Assembly: GCA_021812745.1 (NCBI GenBank)
Contig: JAKAMS010000045.1
Coordinates: forward strand, 1-11,674
Length of the DNA: 11,674 nt
Direction of reading: 5' to 3'
Source: Bacteroidota bacterium
GTDB lineage: Bacteria; Bacteroidota; Ignavibacteria; Ignavibacteriales; Melioribacteraceae
Shown: positions 1-6,359 of the stretch, in pieces
How positions within the stretch are numbered: position 1 is the stretch's first letter
How the letters are laid out: each line of letters begins with the position of its first letter
Position numbers and translations under genes: made by a program
Notes under the pieces: model-generated
The model's database searches: none
Told to the model about the DNA's origin: nothing
The model's input: the letters and a program-made list of their open reading frames with translations, nothing else

Positions 1-7
1 GATTAAA

Positions 8-703
8 ATGGAAACGCCTAAATATCATGGAAGAGTGATTATTGGATTCTTACTCATAATAATCGGCGGATTATTCCTCCTGCGCAATTATGATTTATTC
101 GACTTCCCCTACGAAGATATAACTTGGGAATATTTTTTCATTCTGCTCGGTGTTCTTTTCTTTTTCCTCTCTCGTAACAAAACAGCGGGAATTGTCTTCA
201 TCGCCATTGGATTATTCAACCTTTTGCCGGAACTATGGCCGATGATCTTTGTGATGATTGGCTTATACATAATTTTCGGAAGAGAACGTTTCCGCCATAA
301 CAGGTTTTCAAGCAAATCCACTTTCGAAGAACCGTCCGGTCAACCGGCAAGCGGAAATGATTTCGTTGACAGTGTCAATATTTTCGGCGGCGGGAATAAA
401 GTAATTCACTCAGATAATTTTAAGGGCGGAAATATTACTTCGATTTTTGGCGGCGCAGAGATAAATCTTTCCAATTGCAAACTTGCAGAAGGAGAGAATT
501 TTATTGAAGTAACTGCAGTGTTTGGCGGAACAACAATTATTGTTCCCCATGATTGGAAAGTAATTCTTGATGTTCTTCCAATCTTCGGTGGCTTTGGAGA
601 TAAACGAAGTAAAGACCCGAACAAAGCTTTTCAAGAAGGAAGAACTCTTGTTATTAAAGGGCTGGTTGTTTTCGGCGGCGGAGAGGTTAAAACTATTTTC
701 TAA
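8..703 (+). CDS. LiaF-like membrane protein with five FGG repeats (paralog 1)
   Basis: A 231-residue membrane protein. Residues about 9-90 hold three to four hydrophobic segments, the first of the pattern GRxxxGxxLIxxGxxFLLxN seen in LiaI/LiaF-type membrane regions. A polar linker (about 91-118) follows. The C-terminal half is a beta-rich domain with five FGG motifs at residues 126, 147, 172, 193 and 222, resembling the C-terminal domain of LiaF, a cell-wall-stress regulator of Firmicutes. Expected location: inner membrane. The next gene is a paralog with the same layout, and a LytS-type kinase and LytTR regulator follow, so I infer a role in envelope sensing or in modulating that kinase. Only seven bases precede the ATG, so its promoter and any upstream operon partner cannot be judged. 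The family assignment is by pattern and the function is inferred. Confidence 0.85.
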   Translation: METPKYHGRVIIGFLLIIIGGLFLLRNYDLFDFPYEDITWEYFFILLGVLFFFLSRNKTAGIVFIAIGLFNLLPELWPMIFVMIGLYIIFGRERFRHNRFSSKSTFEEPSGQPASGNDFVDSVNIFGGGNKVIHSDNFKGGNITSIFGGAEINLSNCKLAEGENFIEVTAVFGGTTIIVPHDWKVILDVLPIFGGFGDKRSKDPNKAFQEGRTLVIKGLVVFGGGEVKTIF

Positions 704-732
704 TTGACAGAGAAATGGTATTGATCTCTAAT
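704..732 (+). promoter_or_regulatory. Sigma70-type promoter ahead of the second LiaF-like gene
   Basis: A perfect -35 box TTGACA (704-709) and a 5/6 -10 box TCTAAT (727-732) are separated by exactly 17 bp. The predicted transcription start near 738-741 would leave a short leader containing the GGAGG at 744. The inverted pair AGAGA (709-713) / TCTCT (725-729) lies across the spacer and could be an operator, but the arms are only 5 bp. The promoter begins immediately after the stop of the first paralog, so it would let the second paralog, kinase and regulator be expressed on their own. Not experimentally supported. Confidence 0.6.
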
Positions 733-743
733 AATTTTTCCTC

Positions 744-748
744 GGAGG
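744..748 (+). promoter_or_regulatory. Shine-Dalgarno GGAGG that decides the start at 754
   Basis: GGAGG stands 5 nt before the ATG at 754. The longer in-frame start at 715 has no comparable site and lies inside the predicted promoter, upstream of its transcription start. Confidence 0.8.
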
Positions 749-753
749 ATAAA

Positions 754-1518
754 ATGCAAAATACAAATGGCAGAACGTGGGCAGGAATAATTTTTATCGC
801 AATAGGTGCTTTATTCCTACTGGATAATTTTGGGTTTCCTTGGTTTAATGGATTTGACATTCACCACATGGTTTTTTCATGGCACTCAATTTTTCTGATA
901 ATCGGAATTGTTCTTATCGTAAATCATCGCAATAATTTTTTAGGATACATTTTTGCTGGATTAGGAGCTTTTGGATTACTGCGCCATCTCCCATTCTTTT
1001 CTCAATTTGATTTTGGCGATCTATGGCCTATCATCCTATTATTTATGGGTGTGTGGCTCATCTTAAGAAAGAACGGAAAATCTTCAGTCAATCATTCACA
1101 TTTTTCAAGCGGCGGAAGAGAATCCGCAGGCGAGCGGCAGCAAGAAGTGCATCAATCGCAAACGGCTTCTAATTTTTATGATTACCTGGATGAGGTAAGT
1201 ATATTTAATTCTGTTAACAAAGTTATTCAATCGGAGAATTTCCGCGGCGGAAATATTACAACGATATTCGGCGGAACAAAATTGGATTTAACAAATTCAA
1301 AACTTTCACCAAACGAAAACATTTTAGAGATAACCACATTATTCGGTGGAACAAATATTCGTGTTCCGCAAAATTGGAAAGTAATATTAAATGTTACTTC
1401 TATCTTTGGCGGTTTTGAAGATAAACGGTTCGCACATATTCATAGCGAAGATACAAGCGAAGGCATATTAATTATCAAAGGTGTTGCATTATTCGGCGGC
1501 GGCGAACTGCTTTATTAA
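754..1518 (+). CDS. LiaF-like membrane protein with degenerate first FGG repeat (paralog 2)
   Basis: A 254-residue paralog of the preceding gene. It has hydrophobic segments at about 9-25, 42-57, 63-80 and 90-105, a polar Ser/Gln/Glu-rich linker at about 106-140, then the same FGG-repeat domain. FGG motifs occur at residues 172, 197, 218 and 247. The position equivalent to the first repeat of paralog 1 reads FNS (151-153). I chose the ATG at 754 because GGAGG lies 5 nt upstream; an in-frame ATG at 715 would add 13 polar residues before the membrane segment. The kinase gene starts 16 nt after its stop. The likely role is at the inner membrane with the downstream two-component pair, by analogy with LiaF/LiaRS. 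This is inference, because the kinase here is LytS-type rather than LiaS-type. Confidence 0.85.
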   Translation: MQNTNGRTWAGIIFIAIGALFLLDNFGFPWFNGFDIHHMVFSWHSIFLIIGIVLIVNHRNNFLGYIFAGLGAFGLLRHLPFFSQFDFGDLWPIILLFMGVWLILRKNGKSSVNHSHFSSGGRESAGERQQEVHQSQTASNFYDYLDEVSIFNSVNKVIQSENFRGGNITTIFGGTKLDLTNSKLSPNENILEITTLFGGTNIRVPQNWKVILNVTSIFGGFEDKRFAHIHSEDTSEGILIIKGVALFGGGELLY

Positions 1519-1534
1519 TTATCAAGAGTGAAAA

Positions 1535-2584
1535 ATGAGCAATCCATTTATTAGTAATAAAAAAATCCGTGCGCTTTATTTCAGCATCTGGTTTTTTATC
1601 TCTCAAGCGCAGGTTCTTTTGCTTACATATTTCCTCAACGTAAAATTACTTAATGCTTACTGCGACAGTTTAGTTTTCAATTTCCTGTATATGGCGCTTG
1701 GTTTAAGTTTTTGGTTTACGGTTAGTTTTAATTCGCTCGAAAATTATTCCACGTCAAAAGTATTTCTAAATCATATCGCTGCGGCTATAATTACTTCCGG
1801 CTTGTGGATTCTCATTGGATACTATGCAATTATTAATCTTATAACCGGCGATAAAATCTACTCGGATTTTCTTCTCAAATCTCTTGTCTGGAGATTTTTA
1901 ATTGGAATACTCTTCTATACTGTAATCATAGCGGTAGATTATGTAATAATCTACTACAATAATTTTCAAGAAAAACTTTTGAAGGAAGTTGAACTGAAAG
2001 CACTTGTAAAAGAAGCCGAATTAAAAACACTCAAATACCAGATCAATCCGCATTTTATTTTTAACAGTTTGAATTCGATAAGTTCGCTGACCATTTCCAA
2101 TCCTATACAAGCCCAGGCGATGACGATCAAACTTTCTTCATTTCTTAGAAGTATTCTTTCTAAAAATGAAAAGCAGAAAAATAAATTGACCGAAGAGATA
2201 AATAACGCTAAACTTTATCTTGATATTGAAAAAGTCCGCTTCGCCGAAAAATTTGAGTTCATTGAAGATATCAAAATTGAGTGCAAAGAAATGGAAGTGC
2301 CAAGCATGATTCTTCAGCCAATATTAGAAAACGCAATAAAACACGGCGTCTACGAAAGCTTAGATAAAGTTACAATTAAACTTTCTTGCGGAATGGAAAA
2401 AGAATATTTTAAGATTACTATTGAAAATAATTTTGATCCCGAATCCATTCCGCGCAAAGGGGAAGGAATTGGACTAAAAAATATTAGGAACAGACTAAAA
2501 TTAATTTACAATCAAGAGAATCTTTTAACCGTTCAAAAAGACACTAATCTATTCAAGGTAAATATTTTTATACCGGTTGGATGA
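1535..2584 (+). CDS. LytS-type sensor histidine kinase
   Basis: A 349-residue membrane sensor kinase. The N-terminal part has four hydrophobic segments (about 13-33, 44-64, 77-101 and 118-141) with no sizeable extracytoplasmic domain, so any signal is probably sensed in the membrane or supplied by a partner protein. A short charged coiled-coil-like helix (144-166) leads into the His_kinase box, where His173 in QINPHFIFNSLNSI is the predicted phosphorylation site. The ATPase domain shows the N box LQPILENAIKHGV (260-272, key Asn266) and the G box GEGIGLKN (309-316). This is the LytS/YehU class, which pairs with LytTR regulators, and one lies 1 nt downstream. The predicted partner reaction is ATP-dependent autophosphorylation followed by transfer to Asp58 of that regulator. 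The two LiaF-like proteins just upstream are plausible modulators. Confidence 0.93.
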   Translation: MSNPFISNKKIRALYFSIWFFISQAQVLLLTYFLNVKLLNAYCDSLVFNFLYMALGLSFWFTVSFNSLENYSTSKVFLNHIAAAIITSGLWILIGYYAIINLITGDKIYSDFLLKSLVWRFLIGILFYTVIIAVDYVIIYYNNFQEKLLKEVELKALVKEAELKTLKYQINPHFIFNSLNSISSLTISNPIQAQAMTIKLSSFLRSILSKNEKQKNKLTEEINNAKLYLDIEKVRFAEKFEFIEDIKIECKEMEVPSMILQPILENAIKHGVYESLDKVTIKLSCGMEKEYFKITIENNFDPESIPRKGEGIGLKNIRNRLKLIYNQENLLTVQKDTNLFKVNIFIPVG

Positions 2585-2585
2585 T

Positions 2586-3341
2586 ATGAATACAAAACAG
2601 GTAAGAGTTGTAATAATTGACGATGAAACACTCGCGCGCGAAATTATTAAAAATTATCTCAAGAAATTCGGAAATGTAGAATTGCTCGCTGAGTGTTCAA
2701 ACGGGTTTGAAGGAATTAAGCAGATTAACGAGCTTAAACCGGATTTGATTTTTCTTGATATTCAGATGCCAAAACTCACCGGATTTGAAATGCTGGAAAT
2801 TTTAGAAGAACCGCCCGTAATCATCTTTACTACTGCATTTGATCAATACGCAATAAAGGCATTTGATGTCAACGCAACGGATTATCTCTTAAAACCATTC
2901 TCCGAAGAACGCTTTGCCGAAGCGCTGAATAAAGCAATTAAACTCATCTCCAATTCTCCATCAACAAAACAGAAATTAGACGGTTTGGTAAAAGCCGTTG
3001 AAAAACGTGATGAATTTTTAGACCGGGTGGTAATTAAGAACGGACAGAAAATAATTATAATCCCTACAGATGATATAAGATATATTGAAGCTCAAGACGA
3101 TTACACAATGCTTTACACAGAGAAAGGAAATTTTCTTAAACAGAAAACGATGAAATACTTTGAAGAAAATTTAGATAGTGCGGAGTTCATTCGAATCCAC
3201 CGCTCATATTTTGTTAAACTTTCCGCAATCAAACAGATAGAATTATTCGAAAAAGAATCCTACCGTGTCCTTCTTCAAGATGGGGTTAAGTTACCGGTGA
3301 GTAAAAGCGGTTACCAGAATTTGAAAGAGATAATAAAATAG
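2586..3341 (+). CDS. LytTR-family response regulator
   Basis: A 251-residue DNA-binding response regulator. The receiver domain (about 5-122) has the acidic pair Asp12-Asp13, the phospho-acceptor Asp58 in DLIFLDIQMP, Thr82/Thr83 and Lys103 in the LLKPF motif. A linker of about 25 residues leads to a LytTR domain (about 147-248) with the typical YIEAQDDYT and FIRIHRSYFV segments. LytTR domains bind direct repeats near promoters. The ATG at 2586, 1 nt after the kinase stop, is preferred over an in-frame TTG at 2577, which would add three residues and overlap the kinase by 8 nt. The near-contiguous arrangement suggests translational coupling with the kinase. Targets are unknown; its own operon is the usual first candidate. 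Confidence 0.95.
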   Translation: MNTKQVRVVIIDDETLAREIIKNYLKKFGNVELLAECSNGFEGIKQINELKPDLIFLDIQMPKLTGFEMLEILEEPPVIIFTTAFDQYAIKAFDVNATDYLLKPFSEERFAEALNKAIKLISNSPSTKQKLDGLVKAVEKRDEFLDRVVIKNGQKIIIIPTDDIRYIEAQDDYTMLYTEKGNFLKQKTMKYFEENLDSAEFIRIHRSYFVKLSAIKQIELFEKESYRVLLQDGVKLPVSKSGYQNLKEIIK

Positions 3342-3360
3342 ATCCTATTTAACATTCTAA

Positions 3361-3365
3361 AGGAG
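3361..3365 (+). promoter_or_regulatory. Shine-Dalgarno AGGAG for the gene at 3371
   Basis: AGGAG sits 5 nt before the ATG at 3371. It overlaps the alternative in-frame GTG at 3365, which rules that longer start out. Confidence 0.75.
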
Positions 3366-3370
3366 TGATT

Positions 3371-3679
3371 ATGCTGGGTTTCATTTTAGCTTTTAATTTT
3401 TTGATTGCTGCTTGGTTTTATTCATCAGCTAAAGAAATTGGTAAGAATAAAATTCTTTGGTTCTTCATAGGTCTTTTTACATGCTTCTTCTTGGGAATAT
3501 TATTCCTAAAATTTGGCGAGTTATATATTTTACCATTAGAGACAAATATCTCAGACGTATTCAGGGATCGTCATCTCAAGACTTATCTTGAAATCGCCAC
3601 GATGGTGCTGATTTCAGGTTATGCCTACATGCTAAGAAGTATCTTTTTAAGTAAGAAAAAATCAAAAATACAATTTTGA
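3371..3679 (+). CDS. Small three-helix membrane protein of unknown function
   Basis: A 102-residue protein with three hydrophobic stretches (about 2-19, 28-47 and 72-93) and a basic C-terminal tail (SKKKSK). The loop between helices two and three (about 48-71) is mixed-charge with no motif I recognise. It starts 29 nt after the LytTR regulator with a clear AGGAG site, so it is probably the last gene of the signalling operon or a target of the regulator. I do not recognise the family. Its location is predicted to be the inner membrane. A role linked to the two-component system is inferred from position only. Confidence 0.75.
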   Translation: MLGFILAFNFLIAAWFYSSAKEIGKNKILWFFIGLFTCFFLGILFLKFGELYILPLETNISDVFRDRHLKTYLEIATMVLISGYAYMLRSIFLSKKKSKIQF

Positions 3680-3690
3680 TAATATTACTT

Positions 3691-3711
3691 CAGACTTCAA
3701 ATTGAAGTTTG
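3691..3711. promoter_or_regulatory. 21-bp near-palindrome, candidate operator (or weak terminator)
   Basis: Arms CAGACTTCAA and TTGAAGTTTG flank a single central A. Nine of ten pairs are Watson-Crick and the tenth is a G/T. The right arm contains the proposed -35 box TTGAAG of the aldehyde dehydrogenase gene, the usual geometry for a repressor operator. Read as RNA it could also fold into an 8-bp stem with a 5-nt loop, followed by an imperfect pyrimidine-rich stretch. It could therefore terminate the upstream operon weakly. Confidence 0.5.
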
Positions 3712-3730
3712 TTCCCTCTTACTTTATATT
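3702..3730 (+). promoter_or_regulatory. Predicted promoter of the aldehyde dehydrogenase gene
   Basis: TTGAAG (3702-3707, 4/6 to the -35 consensus) and TATATT (3725-3730, 5/6 to the -10 consensus) are separated by 17 bp. The predicted start near 3737 gives a leader of about 20 nt, with AGG at 3748-3750 lying 7 nt before the ATG at 3758. The -35 element lies inside the palindrome at 3691-3711. Confidence 0.5.
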
Positions 3731-3757
3731 TAGCACCGGAAAATAACAGGCGTATTT

Positions 3758-5350
3758 ATGAATTTTGACAAAGATCTTCAATCTATTCAGGAAGCCAGAA
3801 CACTTGCCGCAAAAGCAAAAGAAGCCCAACTAGAATTTAAATACTACAATCAAGAACAAGTTGATAAAATTGTAAAAGCAATGGTTGATGCCGGATTTAG
3901 AGAGGCGGAACGCCTTGCTAAAATGGCTCACGAAGAGACTGGTTTTGGAAAAGTTTCTGACAAGATTATTAAAAATCAATTCGGAACTAGAGATGTTTGG
4001 GAATCTATAAAAGATTTAAAATCCGTCGGCGTGATAGATGTTCAAAAAGACGGTAAAATTATTAAGATAGCTGAACCGATGGGTGTTGTTGCGGCTCTTG
4101 TGCCTTCTACAAATCCTACTTCCACTGCTATGTTTAAAGCAATAATTTCTTTAAAATGCCGTAACGCCATTGTTGTTTCACCGCACCCAAAAGCTCTTAG
4201 ATGTACAACCGAAGCATTGAAGGTTCTCTCTGATGCCGCTGAAAAAGCCGGCGCTCCTAAAGGGTTGATACAATGTTTATCAATTCCAACTCTCGAAGGT
4301 ACAAATGCTTTAATGAAAGATAAAAACATAGCTGTTATTCTTGCTACAGGCGGAATGCCGATGGTTCACGCAGCTTACAGTTCCGGCACACCGGCATATG
4401 GAGTTGGAGCTGGAAACGTTCCGGCATTCATAGAGAAAAGCGCGAATTATCAAAAAGCAGTTGCAGATATTGTTTACGGAACTACTTTCGATAATGGAAC
4501 GTTATGTTCTTCTGAACAAGCAATGATTGTTGACCGTTCTATTAAAGAAAAAGTTATCGAAGAAGCTAAACGGATCGGCTGCTATTTTGTTAATGATGAA
4601 GAGAAGAAAAAATTAGAAAATAAAGTTGCTCGCGGCGCTAAATTAAATGCCGATATCGTAGGAAAGTCCGCTGTATGGATTGCCAACTACGCCGGATTTT
4701 CGGTTCCCGAGAGCACAACTGTTCTTGTTGCCGAATGCAGCAGTGTTGGAAAAGAGGAACCGCTTTCGATTGAAAAGCTTTCTCCAATGCTTGCATTTTA
4801 TACTGTTGACGGTTGGCTTGAAGGATGTCACCGCTCTATTGAGCTTTTACAGTTTGGCGGAATTGGACATACAATGGCTATTCATTCAAACGATAAAGAA
4901 ATAATTATGAAGTTCGCTCTTGAGAAACCGGCATTTAGAATTGTTGTAAACACGCCGTCTTCTGTTGGAGCAGTTGGTTATACAACCGGGTTAATGCCTT
5001 CTTTGACTTTAGGTCCCGGTACATGGGGAGGTTCAATAATCTCCGAAAATGTTACTGCTAAACATTTGATGAATGTAAAAACTCTTGCTTTCGAAATACA
5101 TCCGGTAAATTCTGGAAACTGCGTAAATTCATTTGATCTTCCTTCAACAATGAATGTGAAGAGCGGATATCAGGAAGGAAATTTTACAAAACAGATTGAA
5201 GAGAGACTGCGGGCACGAGCAGGCAATCCATCGGCAAATCCGTTAGGAAATGTAAGCCGCAAATCGAGCAGCACTGCAGAGAAAGCGGTTTTAGGAACAG
5301 GAATATCAGAAGAAGAAATACAAAAGATTATACGCGAGTTTAATAAATAA
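3758..5350 (+). CDS. CoA-acylating aldehyde dehydrogenase with C-terminal encapsulation-like peptide
   Basis: A 530-residue enzyme of the acetaldehyde dehydrogenase (acylating) group (EutE/PduP/AdhE N-terminal type). It converts an aldehyde plus CoA and NAD+ to acyl-CoA, or the reverse. Visible marks are EPMGVVAALVPSTNP (106-120, cofactor region), ATGG (196-199), GVGAGNVPAFIE (215-226), the catalytic Cys250 in FDNGTLCSSEQ, and TLGPGTWGGS (417-426). The core appears to end near residue 465. Beyond it lie a polar, Ser/Pro/Ala-rich linker (about 488-513) and a terminal amphipathic helix, GISEEEIQKIIREFNK (515-530). That layout matches the encapsulation peptides that carry such enzymes into bacterial microcompartments. 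No N-terminal PduP-type targeting helix is evident, and no shell gene lies in this window. The gene has its own predicted promoter with an overlapping palindrome. The exact aldehyde substrate cannot be read from the sequence. Confidence 0.93.
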   Translation: MNFDKDLQSIQEARTLAAKAKEAQLEFKYYNQEQVDKIVKAMVDAGFREAERLAKMAHEETGFGKVSDKIIKNQFGTRDVWESIKDLKSVGVIDVQKDGKIIKIAEPMGVVAALVPSTNPTSTAMFKAIISLKCRNAIVVSPHPKALRCTTEALKVLSDAAEKAGAPKGLIQCLSIPTLEGTNALMKDKNIAVILATGGMPMVHAAYSSGTPAYGVGAGNVPAFIEKSANYQKAVADIVYGTTFDNGTLCSSEQAMIVDRSIKEKVIEEAKRIGCYFVNDEEKKKLENKVARGAKLNADIVGKSAVWIANYAGFSVPESTTVLVAECSSVGKEEPLSIEKLSPMLAFYTVDGWLEGCHRSIELLQFGGIGHTMAIHSNDKEIIMKFALEKPAFRIVVNTPSSVGAVGYTTGLMPSLTLGPGTWGGSIISENVTAKHLMNVKTLAFEIHPVNSGNCVNSFDLPSTMNVKSGYQEGNFTKQIEERLRARAGNPSANPLGNVSRKSSSTAEKAVLGTGISEEEIQKIIREFNK

Positions 5351-5427
5351 TTTTTTTTGTAAAGTTTTATTACGAGGGGAAAATAAATTAAAAAAGAACC
5401 TCTTAAGAAATGGGGAAAGCGGAAACA

Positions 5428-5619
5428 ATGAACAAACTGAATCATAGCAATTTTTACAAATGGTCTGTAGACAAAGGCGATTATAAGCGGGACGAAGAAT
5501 CTACTATAACTTACATGAAAAAGATGATCTGGAAGAAGAGAATTAAAACTGCAGGTTGGATTTTTCTCTATTTTTCTTTTGTGATTGTAATTTCTTATTT
5601 ACTATTTGCACATAATTAA
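5428..5619 (+). CDS. Small single-pass membrane protein, unknown function
   Basis: A 63-residue predicted protein with a polar, charged N-terminal half, a basic segment [10 protein letters not shown] (31-40) and one transmembrane helix (about 42-60). The charge pattern predicts a cytoplasmic N-terminus. I chose the ATG at 5428, which has purine-rich GGGGAAAGCGGAA just upstream; an ATG at 5410 would add six residues but has no ribosome-binding site. It follows the dehydrogenase by 77 nt with no clear terminator between them, so co-transcription is possible. Its stop overlaps the stop of the convergent lptB. Not recognised as any family. Its reality rests on a sensible composition and on filling the gap exactly. 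Confidence 0.5.
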   Translation: MNKLNHSNFYKWSVDKGDYKRDEESTITYMKKMIWKKRIKTAGWIFLYFSFVIVISYLLFAHN

Positions 5620-6359
5620 ATATAACGGTCCAATTTAAATTTCTCTCCAAGATATAATTTTCTCACATCGGCATCTTCCGCCAAGACATTTGCGGTTCCA
5701 TCTTTAAATATTTGTCCGTTTAGTAATATATACGCGCGGTCAACAATGCTCAATGTTTCGTGAACGTTGTGGTCTGTAATCAATATACCGATTCCTTTAT
5801 TCTTAAGATTGGCTACAATAGTCATAATATCTTCAACAGCAATGGGGTCCACGCCTGCGAAGGGTTCATCCAGCAAAATAAATTTTGGATTGGTTGCCAA
5901 AGCGCGGGCAATTTCACACCGTCTTCTTTCTCCGCCGCTTAACTGAAATCCGAGATTTTTCCTAACCTTTATAATTCCAAGTTCATTTAATAATGATTCT
6001 TGTTTTTCTTTTCTTTCTTCATTGGTAAGATTCATCATTTGCAGTACAGCCATAATATTGTCTTCAACGCTCAATCTGCGGAATATTGAAGCTTCTTGAG
6101 GCAGATACCCAATTCCCATCCTTGCGCGTTTGTACATCGGTTCATTTGTGATTTCTTTATTTTCTAAAAAAACTTTACCGTCATTTGGTTTAATCATGCC
6201 AACTATCATATAGAATGTGGTTGTCTTTCCGGCACCGTTCGGTCCGAGCAATCCAACTACTTCCCCCTGCTGAACTTGAACGGAAACATTATTAACAACC
6301 GCTCTTTTCTTATAAACCTTTTTAAGATTTTCACTTCTTAGAGTTAGGCTTTCCGGCAT
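5616..6359 (-). CDS. lptB: LPS export ABC transporter ATP-binding protein LptB
   Basis: A 247-residue ATPase that powers LPS extraction from the inner membrane, working with LptF/LptG (not in the window). All ABC motifs are intact: Walker A GPNGAGKT (39-46), Q-loop in [14 protein letters not shown] (Gln88), signature LSGGERRR (140-147), Walker B ILLDEP with Glu165, and the switch His197 in TDHN. The stretches [17 protein letters not shown] and FAGVDPIAV are near-identical to Enterobacterial LptB. I chose the ATG at 6359 because AAGGA lies about 11 nt upstream. The ATG at 6371 is immediately adjacent to that AAGG, too close to use it, and would add four residues. The start overlaps the end of the lptA-like gene by 29 nt, so translation is probably coupled. 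It is the last gene of the - strand operon. Confidence 0.95.
   Translation of the reverse strand: MPESLTLRSENLKKVYKKRAVVNNVSVQVQQGEVVGLLGPNGAGKTTTFYMIVGMIKPNDGKVFLENKEITNEPMYKRARMGIGYLPQEASIFRRLSVEDNIMAVLQMMNLTNEERKEKQESLLNELGIIKVRKNLGFQLSGGERRRCEIARALATNPKFILLDEPFAGVDPIAVEDIMTIVANLKNKGIGILITDHNVHETLSIVDRAYILLNGQIFKDGTANVLAEDADVRKLYLGEKFKLDRYI

Noticed and set aside
715..753. Longer start for the second LiaF-like gene at ATG 715
   Set aside because: No ribosome-binding site. It lies inside the predicted promoter, while GGAGG stands 5 nt before the ATG at 754, and the extra residues are not like the paralog's N-terminus.
361..1518. Recurrent ggcgg-type DNA repeats in the two LiaF-like genes
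   Set aside because: They simply encode the FGG protein motifs and show irregular spacing at codon scale. They are not a CRISPR or other DNA-level repeat array.
2577..2585. TTG start for the LytTR regulator
   Set aside because: It adds only three residues (MDD) and overlaps the kinase. The ATG at 2586 gives a normal receiver N-terminus.
5351..5427. Possible terminator after the dehydrogenase (T-run at 5351-5358; GAGG/CCTC pair further on)
   Set aside because: The T-run has no GC stem in front of it, and the GAGG/CCTC arms are only 4 bp with a loop of about 20 nt and no T-run behind.
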